Positions 13,339 through 19,818 of a DNA stretch of 24,553 bases are shown piece by piece (the stretch's first letter is position 1; every line of letters starts with the position of its first letter). Source of the DNA: a virus; the IMG/VR virus record IMGVR_UViG_3300042401_000531, positions 1-24,553 of that record. One strand, 5' to 3'. A model generated the notes under the pieces. It was not told the origin of the DNA and did no database searches. It saw only the letters and a program-made list of their open reading frames with translations. A program made the position numbers and the translations under genes.

Positions 13339-13500
13339 TTATTTTGATAATCTCTTTTGCTTCATTGGTTGTTGAGGAGAAGTTCTGATAGCTTTATCAT
13401 CCATAGACTTAGTCTTTGAAAAAGGTTTGTCCTTTTTAGGAATACCAACCTTTGGAGCTTTTCTTGGTGCTCCTGATTTCTTTGCTTTACCAGAAGTCAT
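13339..13500 (-). CDS. Basic 53-aa protein (last gene of the Lys-rich array)
   Basis: Read from the DNA: ATG at 13500-13498, TAA at 13341-13339. The sequence MTSGKAKKSGAPRKAPKVGI... is dominated by Lys, Arg, Pro and Ser and lacks aromatic residues except one Phe (residue 27). The T of its start codon overlaps the stop of the preceding basic gene. Low complexity and high charge suggest a disordered DNA- or RNA-binding or packaged protein, as with its neighbours. There is no KKAQxG motif in this one. Confidence 0.6.
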   Translation of the reverse strand: MTSGKAKKSGAPRKAPKVGIPKKDKPFSKTKSMDDKAIRTSPQQPMKQKRLSK

Positions 13501-13850
13501 TATTTACAACCAGTTTTACATTTCTTCATTTTACCACCATTTTTAAAACCTGCACTTAATGCTGGTCTAGGTCCTGTACCAGCTCCATAAGCTTTATAAT
13601 CTTTTGCTGCTTTATCTACAATAACGTTACCAGTTTGTGCTTTCTTAATTGTAGCACCTTTCTTAGCTTTTGTCATAGTTTTACCATTCTTAGCACCACC
13701 CATTTTAGTAGGTGCGTAAGGCATCCCTTTTCTTCCATTTGGGAAAGGAGGATTTCCAATTTCTCCACCTAGATTTTTAAATCTATCTTTTTTAGCCATA
13801 GGTTTTATGACTGTACTTTCTGCCTTTTTTGCAGGTTTTTGTTGTGACAT
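13500..13850 (-). CDS. Lys/Gly-rich 116-aa protein with KKAQxG motif
   Basis: Starts MSQQKPAKKAESTVIKPMAKKDRF; the central GRKGMPYAPTKMGGAKNGK is Gly/Lys-rich, and GATIKKAQTGNVIVDKAAKDY gives the array motif KKAQTG. It ends with a basic, Cys-containing tail (KMKKCKTGCK). No enzyme motif is present; it is predicted to be mostly disordered. Similar Gly/Lys-rich short proteins occur in tandem in some phages and are thought to be virion or nucleoid associated, but this is inference. It follows a minus-strand gap of 68 bases containing a tiny frame. Confidence 0.6.
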   Translation of the reverse strand: MSQQKPAKKAESTVIKPMAKKDRFKNLGGEIGNPPFPNGRKGMPYAPTKMGGAKNGKTMTKAKKGATIKKAQTGNVIVDKAAKDYKAYGAGTGPRPALSAGFKNGGKMKKCKTGCK

Positions 13851-13871
13851 AATATATTTATTTTTTAGTTG

Positions 13872-13931
13872 TTATAATCCAGGAGGAGGGGAGGGAGGAC
13901 TAGGCTTCCCATTTTTGTTTAACAATTCCAT
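13872..13931 (-). CDS. Tiny Pro-rich frame (19 aa)
   Basis: ATG at 13931-13929 (overlapping the end of the gene at 13919), TAA at 13874-13872. The product is MELLNKNGKPSPPSPPPGL, with a Pro-rich C-terminus ending PPGL. The overlap with its upstream neighbour and the tight packing argue for a gene, but length and low complexity leave it uncertain. Confidence 0.3.
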   Translation of the reverse strand: MELLNKNGKPSPPSPPPGL

Positions 13932-14197
13932 TTTCTTAATGATTTATTGATTCTACTATTAGGATCTTTAGCTGTCTTAGCAGATGTATTTTTCTTCTTC
14001 ATCCCAGACATTCTACTACAAAAAGATGCTCTACGTTTAGCATCTTTACTCCCAGCTTTAAGTTTGGAAGGTTTAGTCGTAACAGCTTTTTTGAGCTTGC
14101 TTCCTGGGTTTGCAGCTCTGTATGATGCTATTCCTTTAGCGTTTAATCCACCACTCTTACTTTTTCCTTCAGAGCGAGTCCATGCTGCTGTTGCCAT
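13919..14197 (-). CDS. Conserved small basic protein (DUF6321-like)
   Basis: A 92-aa protein. AAWTRSEGKSKSGGLNAKGIASYRAANPGSKL and then KRRASFCSRMSGMKKKNT...DPNSRINKSLRKWNC form a pattern I recall from phage and bacterial genomes: W-x-R-x-E-G-K-x-x-x-G-G-L-N-x-K-G-x-x-S-Y, then RRxSFCxRMxGMKxxxTSxxTxxDPxSRINxSLRxWxC, likely Pfam DUF6321 (not searched). It is highly basic with two Cys residues and a conserved C-terminal Trp-x-Cys. DNA-binding or virion-packaged protein is the probable role. It shares one base with its upstream neighbour. Confidence 0.7.
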   Translation of the reverse strand: MATAAWTRSEGKSKSGGLNAKGIASYRAANPGSKLKKAVTTKPSKLKAGSKDAKRRASFCSRMSGMKKKNTSAKTAKDPNSRINKSLRKWNC

Positions 14198-14661
14198 TAT
14201 TTATTAGTTTTAGCTTTAATTTTCTTCTCTTGTACAAGCATTTGCTTTGTAGGTTTCTTTCCACTTCCCTTATTCTTACGGATATTATCCCAAAGACCAG
14301 GTTTAGACATAGAACCATCAGCACGTTTAATCATTGCACCAGCTTTAGCTTTTTTAACAGGTCCACCGTTTTTTTTAATTTTAGGAGTGGTTGTTCGTAA
14401 AGAATCACTTGGTGTAACTCTTGATTTAAAGTTAGCTATTTTCATAGCTGTTGATTGATCAATAGATTTACCTTGATAACTTCTTTTGCCCTCAGGTCTA
14501 TTTACTTGCTTAGTATAAGTGTAACCTTCATCATCTTTAGTGAAAGATTCTCCATCCTGAGCTTTCTTAACCACACCACCAGTTTTCAATGTGCTTCCTT
14601 TGAATGGACCCTTCTTCTTAATGAGAGGACCATCAGGAACCTTTGTTATATTCTTAGCCAT
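14197..14661 (-). CDS. Lys-rich 154-aa protein with two KKA(Q/K)xG motifs
   Basis: Starts MAKNITKVPDGPLIKKKGPFKG. GGVVKKAQDGESF is near residue 30 and GGPVKKAKAGAMIKRADG near residue 100: two copies of the array motif. The intervening part (TYTKQVNRPEGKRSYQGKSIDQST) is polar and disordered in character. The C-terminus is basic (KQMLVQEKKIKAKTNK). No recognised enzyme domain. It shares a base with neighbours on both sides, so the array is a single operon. Confidence 0.6.
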   Translation of the reverse strand: MAKNITKVPDGPLIKKKGPFKGSTLKTGGVVKKAQDGESFTKDDEGYTYTKQVNRPEGKRSYQGKSIDQSTAMKIANFKSRVTPSDSLRTTTPKIKKNGGPVKKAKAGAMIKRADGSMSKPGLWDNIRKNKGSGKKPTKQMLVQEKKIKAKTNK

Positions 14662-15110
14662 TATTTCTTTTTGTTAGATTTAGCAATTTTTTTGAATGTA
14701 AGAGCTAGAGTCTTGGCTTTGCCTGTACAACCAGGTTTAGTGATTGGTGTACATTTACCTTCAGTTCCTCTACGTTTAATAGAAGCAGAAACTTTCTGCA
14801 TCCACTTACCATCTTTAGCTACAGAACCACCAGATTTTAATTTTTTCTTAGGACGTTTGTCTGAAACACCTTCTTCATTACCTGAATTCCAAGCTTTATT
14901 ACTAGATAGTCCTCTATATAATTCACTATTTTTTGGAGATTCAACACCAAAATCATAACCTTTTTTATACTCAGTACTATCTTTTTTAGTAGCATTAGAA
15001 TTTATTCCACTATATGTAGGTTTATTTCTAATAGTACCTTTAACTTTAGGTTTTGCAACAGAAGTTTTGTCTACTTTTACACCAGTCTGAGCTTTCTTAA
15101 GCGTAGTCAT
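14661..15110 (-). CDS. Lys-rich 149-aa protein, N-terminal KKAQTG motif
   Basis: The start MTTLKKAQTGVKVDK places the motif at residues 5-10. The middle (YKKGYDFGVESPKNSELYRGLSSNKAWNSGNEEG) is aromatic and less basic, and a C-terminal segment KDGKWMQKVSASIKRRGTEGKCTPITKPGCTGKA contains KWMQK and two Cys residues. KWxQKxxxxIKxRGTxGxCT recurs in similar small proteins from other phages, as I recall. Function unknown; virion or nucleic-acid binding is suggested by composition only. Confidence 0.62.
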   Translation of the reverse strand: MTTLKKAQTGVKVDKTSVAKPKVKGTIRNKPTYSGINSNATKKDSTEYKKGYDFGVESPKNSELYRGLSSNKAWNSGNEEGVSDKRPKKKLKSGGSVAKDGKWMQKVSASIKRRGTEGKCTPITKPGCTGKAKTLALTFKKIAKSNKKK

Positions 15111-15469
15111 TATTTATTGGACATTTTAGTTCCACATTTAGCCATCTTTGTAGCACCAAGTTGTTTGTCTTTGGTAAGAGAAGCTTTTCCTTTAGCACCA
15201 GTTAATGTTTTCTTTTGCACCTTTGTATATGCTCCTTTAGGATCTACAGGACCAACTCTTTTGTTGGAGGCTTTAAGTCCAGATAGACTTCCACCATTTT
15301 TCATTTTTAATTTTTCAGCTCTATTTTCTAATTTCTTTTTTGCAAAATCATCAGAAATTTTATTTAAAGCATCTAAGTTTATTTTTCTTTTTTTAACTAA
15401 AATTGAGTCATTTTTAGTTTTAACTGAATCTTGTTTGATACCAGCTTGTGCTTTTTTAATTGTTGCCAT
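15110..15469 (-). CDS. Lys-rich 119-aa protein, N-terminal KKAQAG motif
   Basis: Starts MATIKKAQAGIKQDS, so the array motif is at residues 5-10 as in the neighbouring gene. A helical, charged middle (LDALNKISDDFAKKKLENRAEKLKMKNGG) gives way to a Gly/Lys/Thr-rich tail with KTLTGAKGKASLTKDKQLGATKMAKCGTKM. No catalytic motif. It overlaps the upstream gene (15456-15659) by 14 bases. It is the most upstream KKAQ protein of the array and probably paralogous to the gene at 14661. Confidence 0.62.
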   Translation of the reverse strand: MATIKKAQAGIKQDSVKTKNDSILVKKRKINLDALNKISDDFAKKKLENRAEKLKMKNGGSLSGLKASNKRVGPVDPKGAYTKVQKKTLTGAKGKASLTKDKQLGATKMAKCGTKMSNK

Positions 15470-15659
15470 AGCGTTTAAATGTTATATTGGGTTTTACAAT
15501 TAGATCCTTATGACAATATTGCCATAGCTCTCCAGTTTGATTAATAATAATTGTATAGATGGTATCAGTTTCATGTCCATAATCTGTAACAAGAAATATT
15601 ACCCCCTCTCCCTTAGGTGTTATAACATCTAGTCTATTCTTTGGTTCGTATATTCTCAT
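15456..15659 (-). CDS. Conserved small phage protein (67 aa)
   Basis: A compact, beta-rich protein: MRIYEPKNRLDVITPKGEGVIFLVTDYGHETDTIYTIIINQTGELWQYCHKDLIVKPNITF. From memory, VxTPxGEGxIxLVTDYGHDTDTIxTVIxNxTGExWQ...NITxGR recurs in Bacteroidota phages, with unknown function. It begins 57 bases after the preceding gene's stop and overlaps the next. It is not basic like the following array and likely belongs to the same transcription unit because both follow the promoter at 16005-16036. Confidence 0.6.
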   Translation of the reverse strand: MRIYEPKNRLDVITPKGEGVIFLVTDYGHETDTIYTIIINQTGELWQYCHKDLIVKPNITFKRYGNN

Positions 15660-15716
15660 AGAGAAGAGCTTTTGTTTGAAAACAGCTGTTATTCGTCTCC
15701 CAACAGCTACGTTGTG

Positions 15717-15971
15717 TTATTCCATAACCTCAGCTTCTAGAGCTTCTGTAGGAGTGTCTGACACTTCCTTGATAACATCAGCTTCAACACCAGCTTTCAT
15801 AATCTTCTCAATTGTTTCATTAGCTTGAGACATTAATTGAAAACGTGCGCCATCTTCTGATGCTAAATAAGATCTAACCATGTTAAGGAATAGACCAAAC
15901 TCTTGTCCTGTTAACTCAAATCTGTCTTCAGGAGTCCATGTATACCTACTGTTAGGATTATACTCTGCCAT
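15717..15971 (-). CDS. Conserved small phage protein (84 aa), first gene after the promoter
   Basis: MAEYNPNSRYTWTPEDRFELTGQEFGLFLNMVRSYLASEDGARF resembles small conserved proteins of Bacteroidota phages, with a helical middle (NETIEKIMKAGVEADVIKEV) and an acidic C-terminus. No catalytic motif. It lies just downstream of a TTTG-N20-TACATTTG promoter with a predicted leader of about 25 bases and is therefore the first gene of the final minus-strand operon. Confidence 0.6.
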   Translation of the reverse strand: MAEYNPNSRYTWTPEDRFELTGQEFGLFLNMVRSYLASEDGARFQLMSQANETIEKIMKAGVEADVIKEVSDTPTEALEAEVME

Positions 15972-16004
15972 AATGTAAAATGTTTAATTGGTTTATAATT
16001 GTAA

Positions 16005-16036
16005 CAAATGTAGAAAGAATTTATTACACTTCCAAA
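16005..16036 (-). promoter_or_regulatory. Minus-strand Bacteroidota promoter
   Basis: On the minus strand: TTTG (16036-16033), exactly 20 bases, TACATTTG (16012-16005). It is identical in both boxes and spacing to the plus-strand promoter at 2882-2913. It overlaps the 3' end of the gene at 16024-16311 and drives leftward transcription into the gene ending at 15971 and the Lys-rich array. Confidence 0.78.
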
Positions 16037-16311
16037 CTTATTTCAAAAGTTATTACACTTGATGTTTTAATACTCTTACTCATATCCACTCTAATGTTGA
16101 ACATGTTACAAAACTTTAATACTTCTTCTATGAGCATATTGTTATACTTAGGAAGACTTGCTGCTATTCTGAATCTGTAAGAATCTGATAACTTTGTTAT
16201 CTCTAGACTACATAGTTCATCAACAGAGCTTATTACACCTTCCAAATGAGCAAGAAATGTTTCATCATTATCTTGCATCAATTTTGGAAAATGTTTTTTA
16301 TTTATTTGCAT
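16024..16311 (-). CDS. Conserved phage hypothetical protein (95 aa)
   Basis: Starts MQINKKHFPKLMQDNDETF. Then comes a helical segment (VDELCSLEITKLSDSYRFRIAASLPKYNNMLIEEVLKFCNM) and a terminal beta region ending SIKTSSVITFEISLEV. The pattern I-R-I-x-x-S-L-P-x-Y...IIEEILKxxNxxxI...SKSIKTSxxIxF recurs in related phage genomes, in my recollection. The start codon lies directly beside the GIY-YIG stop, so the nuclease gene is inserted immediately in front of it. No function known. Confidence 0.6.
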   Translation of the reverse strand: MQINKKHFPKLMQDNDETFLAHLEGVISSVDELCSLEITKLSDSYRFRIAASLPKYNNMLIEEVLKFCNMFNIRVDMSKSIKTSSVITFEISLEV

Positions 16312-17064
16312 CTATAATAAGTATATTAATGATGTATCATTAGTTCTAGTACCTATCAACTTAGCTCTAAGTGTACCCATAGGTATTCTAAGTTTATCAG
16401 AAGCTTCTTTTCCAGAGTTAAATATCTCACCAGTAACTGTATTAATTACTTTTCTTGATCCTGGATTTAAACTTCCAATTCTTTTTTTATTTGATTCTGA
16501 AATTGCTAAACTTGTTTGTTTAAGTATTTTTAAACCTTTTCTACCATGTGACTTACCTTCATTAGACTCAGATATTTTTAGTTTAGTTTCTTTTGAAAGT
16601 ACTCTACCTTTACTTGTTTCTTTTATTTTAGCTTTAGTTTCATCAGATACTTTTCTACCTAATGCTTTTTGTCTGATCTTTTCTTTTGTTTCAGCTGAAT
16701 GAAAAAAGTAATTACTATCATTAACTAAAATATTGTTATATTCTGGTTTATATATTTTAATCCACTTATTTTCTCTAATTAATCTATTTTCAGGTATTGA
16801 TATTTTTTCTACATGTAATAATACAAAATTTTCTTCTCCATATTTATTCCAAGCTGCTTGTAAATGTGAATTAGGATGCTTATTTGTATTAAGTAAATTT
16901 TGATGACTGTTAAATCTTTTCTTAACATTAATACTACTACCTATATAAATATGATTGTTTATATTATTCTGTATAATATATATTCCACAGTTTCTAAGTG
17001 TTTTTATTTTAAGCTCTCTTTCCTTAAGACCTTCTTTAGAATAAAATAATTCTTCTGTTTGCAT
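16312..17064 (-). CDS. GIY-YIG homing endonuclease with NUMOD3/NUMOD1 modules
   Basis: A 250-aa nuclease. After a 26-residue N-terminal extension, CGIYIIQNNINNHIYIGSS carries the GIY and YIG motifs. INVKKRFNSH has the catalytic Arg region, and HPNSHLQAAWNKYGEENF with LIRENKWIKIYKPEYN completes the fold. Several NUMOD3-like repeats follow (KVSDETKAKIKETSKGRVLSKETKLKISESNEG) and a NUMOD1-type HTH ends the protein (KVINTVTGEIFNSGKEASDKLRIPMGTLRAKL). The last domain resembles the end of the GIY-YIG protein at 3068, so they share ancestry there. It sits between the ferritin-like gene (4-base gap) and a conserved gene, with no promoter of its own visible. Confidence 0.85.
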   Translation of the reverse strand: MQTEELFYSKEGLKERELKIKTLRNCGIYIIQNNINNHIYIGSSINVKKRFNSHQNLLNTNKHPNSHLQAAWNKYGEENFVLLHVEKISIPENRLIRENKWIKIYKPEYNNILVNDSNYFFHSAETKEKIRQKALGRKVSDETKAKIKETSKGRVLSKETKLKISESNEGKSHGRKGLKILKQTSLAISESNKKRIGSLNPGSRKVINTVTGEIFNSGKEASDKLRIPMGTLRAKLIGTRTNDTSLIYLL

Positions 17065-17068
17065 ATTG

Positions 17069-17491
17069 CTATGTTAGAGTTAATCTATATTTTATTTGTG
17101 CAATACTTCCACTTAAAGATTGACTGATGTTTTCTATATCAGGCATATTTGATAACTTTCCATATTCTTCAAGTTGTTTAGCAAACTCAATTACTTGAGT
17201 TGCTAATACAGTAGATGCCCCTGTAGAATAATCTTTTATAGAATCTATTTTAAAAGATTTAATTCTTTTACCTTGATAACCCATTATTTTTTCTACAATC
17301 TCATCTTTTAAAGAGAATAAAAGTTCATACATTTCTCCTAAAGCAGTGTGTTCAAATCCTCCAAAGGTTTGCCAATGGAGGAGATGTGCTTGTAAGTGAA
17401 AATAAGTTAGCTTCCCTGCAATAGTCTCTAATGTAAGACCAGAGCCTTTATCTCCCATCATTTCTTCTGGAAATAGTGATTTTAGTGCCAT
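17069..17491 (-). CDS. Ferritin/Dps-like phage protein (DUF5856-like)
   Basis: A 140-aa protein. THLQAHLLHWQT-like text (FHLQAHLLHWQTFGGFEHTALGEMYELLFSLKDEIVEKIMGYQGKR) has the H-W-Q-T/E-H-x-A-L-G-x-x-Y/D-E-I-V-E spacing typical of T4-type DUF5856 and Dps-like four-helix proteins. The glutamates and histidines in HLLHWQT and EHTALGEMYE could be metal ligands. Enzymatic ferroxidase activity is not demonstrated for this family. It is placed among tail-module genes, so a virion role is also possible. Confidence 0.65.
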   Translation of the reverse strand: MALKSLFPEEMMGDKGSGLTLETIAGKLTYFHLQAHLLHWQTFGGFEHTALGEMYELLFSLKDEIVEKIMGYQGKRIKSFKIDSIKDYSTGASTVLATQVIEFAKQLEEYGKLSNMPDIENISQSLSGSIAQIKYRLTLT

Positions 17492-17501
17492 AATTTAAAT
17501 A

Positions 17502-17741
17502 TTAAAGTGCAGGCGTGGTTGTTGTAGTTGTTGTAGGAGCTACTGTAGTAGTTGTACTAGTTGTAGGTGCTGCTGTTGTTGTTGTGGTGGTAGTAGGTGT
17601 ATAGTTACAACATTCGTATGCTGTAATTTCTTGCCATTTACCAACCTTTGGTTTACTTCTTCTTAGAACTAAACTTCCTGCTACAATTCTGCCAGATCCA
17701 TCGAATCTTACATAGGCCTTAAGGTCTCTCTTGTTACTCAT
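17502..17741 (-). CDS. Small virion-like protein with Thr-rich C-terminal tail
   Basis: MSNKRDLKAYVRFDGSGRIVAGSLVLRRSKPKVGKWQEITAYECCNY forms a compact beta domain, in a pattern I recall as conserved in related phages. The last 32 residues (48-79) are Thr/Pro/Ala-rich (TPTTTTTTTAAPTTSTTTTV...). The Thr tail shares the TTTTVAPTTTT unit with the 607-aa adhesin gene. A role as a small surface decoration or linker protein is plausible. Its stop lies 10 bases before the ferritin-like gene. Confidence 0.6.
   Translation of the reverse strand: MSNKRDLKAYVRFDGSGRIVAGSLVLRRSKPKVGKWQEITAYECCNYTPTTTTTTTAAPTTSTTTTVAPTTTTTTTPAL
17505..17600 (-). repeat. Thr-coding microsatellite-like tract (32 codons)
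   Basis: A GTT/GTA/GTG-rich tract on the plus strand, which on the minus strand encodes Thr residues of the 79-aa protein (aa 48-79). Two T-rich blocks are separated by Ala-Pro. It shares a unit (GTAGGAGCTAC) with the tract at 21334-21423. Confidence 0.7.
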
Positions 17742-17758
17742 GATAATTGTTTTTGTTA

Positions 17759-18775
17759 TTAATAATTAAGTTTATATTTTTGTTTTATGTTGTTAAGCTC
17801 GTTTGCATAGAACCATGTGCAGTACTTCTGTGATTCTATATTATTTAATACATCATCTAAGTGAGGATCTTTTGTAGGATCAGTTCCTTGATGATATTTT
17901 CCTTTGTAGAAACAAGGATATCCATTCATTGATACTCCTGTTATTCCTGCATTATGAAAGATAGGGTATGTTTCTAGTTTAGATATGGGATCTGTTGCCC
18001 ATGTAAAATTTAATTCTTTTGTTACCTTACTTTGTTTATTAAAAAACCAAAGATTAAATTGCACTGCCCAAAGATCTGCACACCATGATTGTATGCCACT
18101 ATTTTCATCTTTAAAAAGATCTTTATTTATTTGTTGAAGATACATTCTTATTTTAAGAACATCTGTTTCAACTTTTTTCCAAAAAGCAGCATCTATATCT
18201 TTTAGAATATATTGTACACCTCCTGTATTAGTATTATTGTCTACTACAATTTGTTTATCTATTCCAACTATAGCACAAACTCCTTTTAAAAAATCTATTG
18301 ATCTAGCTTCTTCTAATTTTTCAGGAAGTACATCTTTATATTTACTCTCAAAGTATGAATAGTTTAAATAGGAATTAGCATCACTTACATAATTTATATC
18401 ATCTTCTAATAAATGATTTATATTTAATGATTTTAACCAAAGAATATCACTATCTGTATATATAATAGTTTTATCCTGTAGTTCTGGAAAAGCTTCAAAA
18501 TGTTGCCAAAGTATGTGAGGTCTTAATATAGGAATATAAGTTCCTAGAAATTGTTGAACCCCTTTATCTTCATAAACAAATATATTTAGCTTTGGATAGC
18601 AGTCTTTTAATTTATCCCAACTAGTATTATAAGCTCTTCCTATAGGATTGTATAATAGGATATGTATTTGTTCTTCTTTAAACCCTTGCTGTAAACAAGA
18701 TTCTATATATAGATGATTTTGCCATACAAAGTATGTATCTGTAGGTTGACATGTAATTAAAATTGGTTTAGACAT
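17759..18775 (-). CDS. GT-A type glycosyltransferase
   Basis: A 338-aa protein with a Rossmann-like start (KPILITCQPTDTYFVWQNHLYIESCLQQGF) and the metal-binding DxD, DSD (residues 108-110), in KTIIYTDSDILWLKSL, as in nucleotide-sugar-dependent enzymes. A NTGGVQYILKDIDAAFW block follows (acceptor/donor region) and a W-rich, His-containing C-terminal part (PIFHNAG, YPCFYKGKYHQGTD). The expected role is transfer of a sugar to an unknown acceptor. It overlaps the HNH gene by 8 bases and lies among Thr-rich surface proteins, so these may be its substrate. No signal peptide is seen, so it acts in the host cytoplasm during virion assembly. Confidence 0.75.
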   Translation of the reverse strand: MSKPILITCQPTDTYFVWQNHLYIESCLQQGFKEEQIHILLYNPIGRAYNTSWDKLKDCYPKLNIFVYEDKGVQQFLGTYIPILRPHILWQHFEAFPELQDKTIIYTDSDILWLKSLNINHLLEDDINYVSDANSYLNYSYFESKYKDVLPEKLEEARSIDFLKGVCAIVGIDKQIVVDNNTNTGGVQYILKDIDAAFWKKVETDVLKIRMYLQQINKDLFKDENSGIQSWCADLWAVQFNLWFFNKQSKVTKELNFTWATDPISKLETYPIFHNAGITGVSMNGYPCFYKGKYHQGTDPTKDPHLDDVLNNIESQKYCTWFYANELNNIKQKYKLNY

Positions 18776-19310
18776 GGTTCCATATTTTGTTGTTAATAAT
18801 GTATCCTATTAATGTTAATCCAACATTATATTTATAGGCAAGTTGTTTGTATGTAGTTTTTGTACTTTTATATTCTTTTCTAATATTTATAACTTGTTCT
18901 TCTGTTAACTTAGAGTTTTTATTACCACTACCTTTATAAGTTTTAGGATCTCTATGTATGTAAGAATGTTTTATATTATCACTTCTTGTGATCCATTCTA
19001 AATTATTTAAAGCATTGTTATGTTTATTGTGATCTATGTGATTAACTTCTATTAATCCTTTTGGGTTATCTAAAAAAGTTAAAGCAACTATTCTATGTGT
19101 AGTTAAAGATTTACATTTACCAAAACCATTGTATAATTTTACATGAAAATATCCACGATGGTCTTCAAATTGTGTTAATGTTTTTTGTTTCTTTAAATAC
19201 TGATGTGTTGACAGTACAATAACTCTTTCAATAGTTCTAATGTTTCCTTGACTGCTTACTTCATAATAAGATTCATAATCTTTTACTGGTTTCCAAATTT
19301 CTATTTCCAT
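18768..19310 (-). CDS. NUMOD4/HNH homing endonuclease
   Basis: Start taken as ATG at 19310 (MEIEIWKPVKDYE); an upstream non-ATG start adds a weak 15-residue segment and overlaps the promoter boxes. NUMOD4: EIWKPVKDYESYYEVSSQGNIRT. HNH: HRIVALTFLDNPKGLIEVNHIDHNKHNNALNNLEWITRSDNIKHS. The C-terminus has a HTH segment (TTYKQLAYKYNVGLTLIGYII). The enzyme should cleave a homologous site in phages lacking the gene. It overlaps the glycosyltransferase by 8 bases and has its own promoter at 19331-19362. The N-terminal module matches that of the nuclease at 9497. Confidence 0.85.
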   Translation of the reverse strand: MEIEIWKPVKDYESYYEVSSQGNIRTIERVIVLSTHQYLKKQKTLTQFEDHRGYFHVKLYNGFGKCKSLTTHRIVALTFLDNPKGLIEVNHIDHNKHNNALNNLEWITRSDNIKHSYIHRDPKTYKGSGNKNSKLTEEQVINIRKEYKSTKTTYKQLAYKYNVGLTLIGYIINNKIWNHV

Positions 19311-19330
19311 ATTAATGTTATTTATAATAA

Positions 19331-19362
19331 CAAATGTAAAATAAATATTTGACATATCCTAA
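19331..19362 (-). promoter_or_regulatory. Promoter for the HNH/glycosyltransferase segment
   Basis: On the minus strand: TTAG (19362-19359), 20 bases, TACATTTG (19338-19331). The ATG of the HNH gene is at 19310. This matches the spacing of the promoters at 2882, 5927, 7100 and 16005; only the third base of the -33 box differs from TTTG. Confidence 0.6.
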
Positions 19363-19420
19363 CATCTGATTGATTATTTTTTACTATCTTTCATATGTAG
19401 TTGGTTTAATATTATAGATT

Positions 19421-19597
19421 TTACACTATGGTTGTAGTGGTGGTGGTAGTTGGAACTACAGTGGTGGTAGTACTAGTGGTGGTTGGGTAAACATTACCTT
19501 GTGATACCACTTTGATTAAATGATCTAATTGCTTTGATATATTCCAAAGTAAATTAGCTTCTGCTGATTGTCCGATTTGTTTAGCTGGTATTGCCAT
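19421..19597 (-). CDS. Small protein with Thr-rich C-terminus (58 aa)
   Basis: Read from the DNA: ATG at 19597-19595, TAA at 19423-19421. MAIPAKQIGQSAEANLLWNISKQLDHLIKVVSQG is a well-formed helical N-terminal half, a motif I recall from other Bacteroidota phages (MAIPAKQIGQSxEANLLWEISKQLDRLxKV). The C-terminal 20 residues are a Thr-rich tail (PTTTSTTTTVVPTTTTTTTIV). It parallels the 79-aa Thr-tailed protein and is probably a small virion protein. Confidence 0.65.
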   Translation of the reverse strand: MAIPAKQIGQSAEANLLWNISKQLDHLIKVVSQGNVYPTTTSTTTTVVPTTTTTTTIV

Positions 19598-19683
19598 AAT
19601 TGATTGTTTATTTGTTAGTTACAAAAATATAATAATTTTTGCAAACATTTATGATTATAAATAAATTAAAATAATCAAAAAGA
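19598..19683. other. 86-base AT-rich gap
   Basis: A very AT-rich spacer between two small minus-strand genes. On the minus strand TATTTTTG (19629-19622) matches TAnnTTTG, but no TTTG or TTAG box lies 20 bases upstream, so I do not call a promoter. Nothing else is seen. Confidence 0.3.
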
Positions 19684-19809
19684 TTATCTTCCTTGTCCTC
19701 TATAAGCTTTAGGTCTTTCTTCTTTAGGACCATAAGATTTTTTATGTCTTCCTGACACTTTACTTCCAAAAACTATTTTTTTAGAAGAATCTGTTTTAAC
19801 TTTTGCCAT
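19684..19809 (-). CDS. Small basic protein (41 aa)
   Basis: ATG at 19809-19807, TAA at 19686-19684. MAKVKTDSSKKIVFGSKVSGRHKKSYGPKEERPKAYRGQGR is strongly basic, and the ending KSYGPKEERPKAYRGQGR is of a kind I recall in small phage proteins (K-S-x-G-P-K-x-x-x-x-x-x-Y-R-G-Q-G-R). The stop of the 607-aa adhesin lies 9 bases before it. No domain or enzymatic motif; possible nucleic-acid or virion binding. Confidence 0.55.
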   Translation of the reverse strand: MAKVKTDSSKKIVFGSKVSGRHKKSYGPKEERPKAYRGQGR

Positions 19810-19818
19810 TGGTTTATA

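Noticed and set aside
13947-15503. Long plus-strand frames with hydrophobic leaders over the Lys-rich array
   Set aside because: Lys codons (AAA/AAG) read antisense give TTT/CTT, i.e. Phe/Leu. The minus-strand genes share one-base junctions, motifs and a promoter, so the plus frames are shadows.
19622-19629. TATTTTTG on the minus strand as a promoter for the 58-aa gene
   Set aside because: The -7 box fits but no TTTG/TTAG lies at the 20-base spacing used by every other promoter here. In AT-rich DNA such a lone match is expected.
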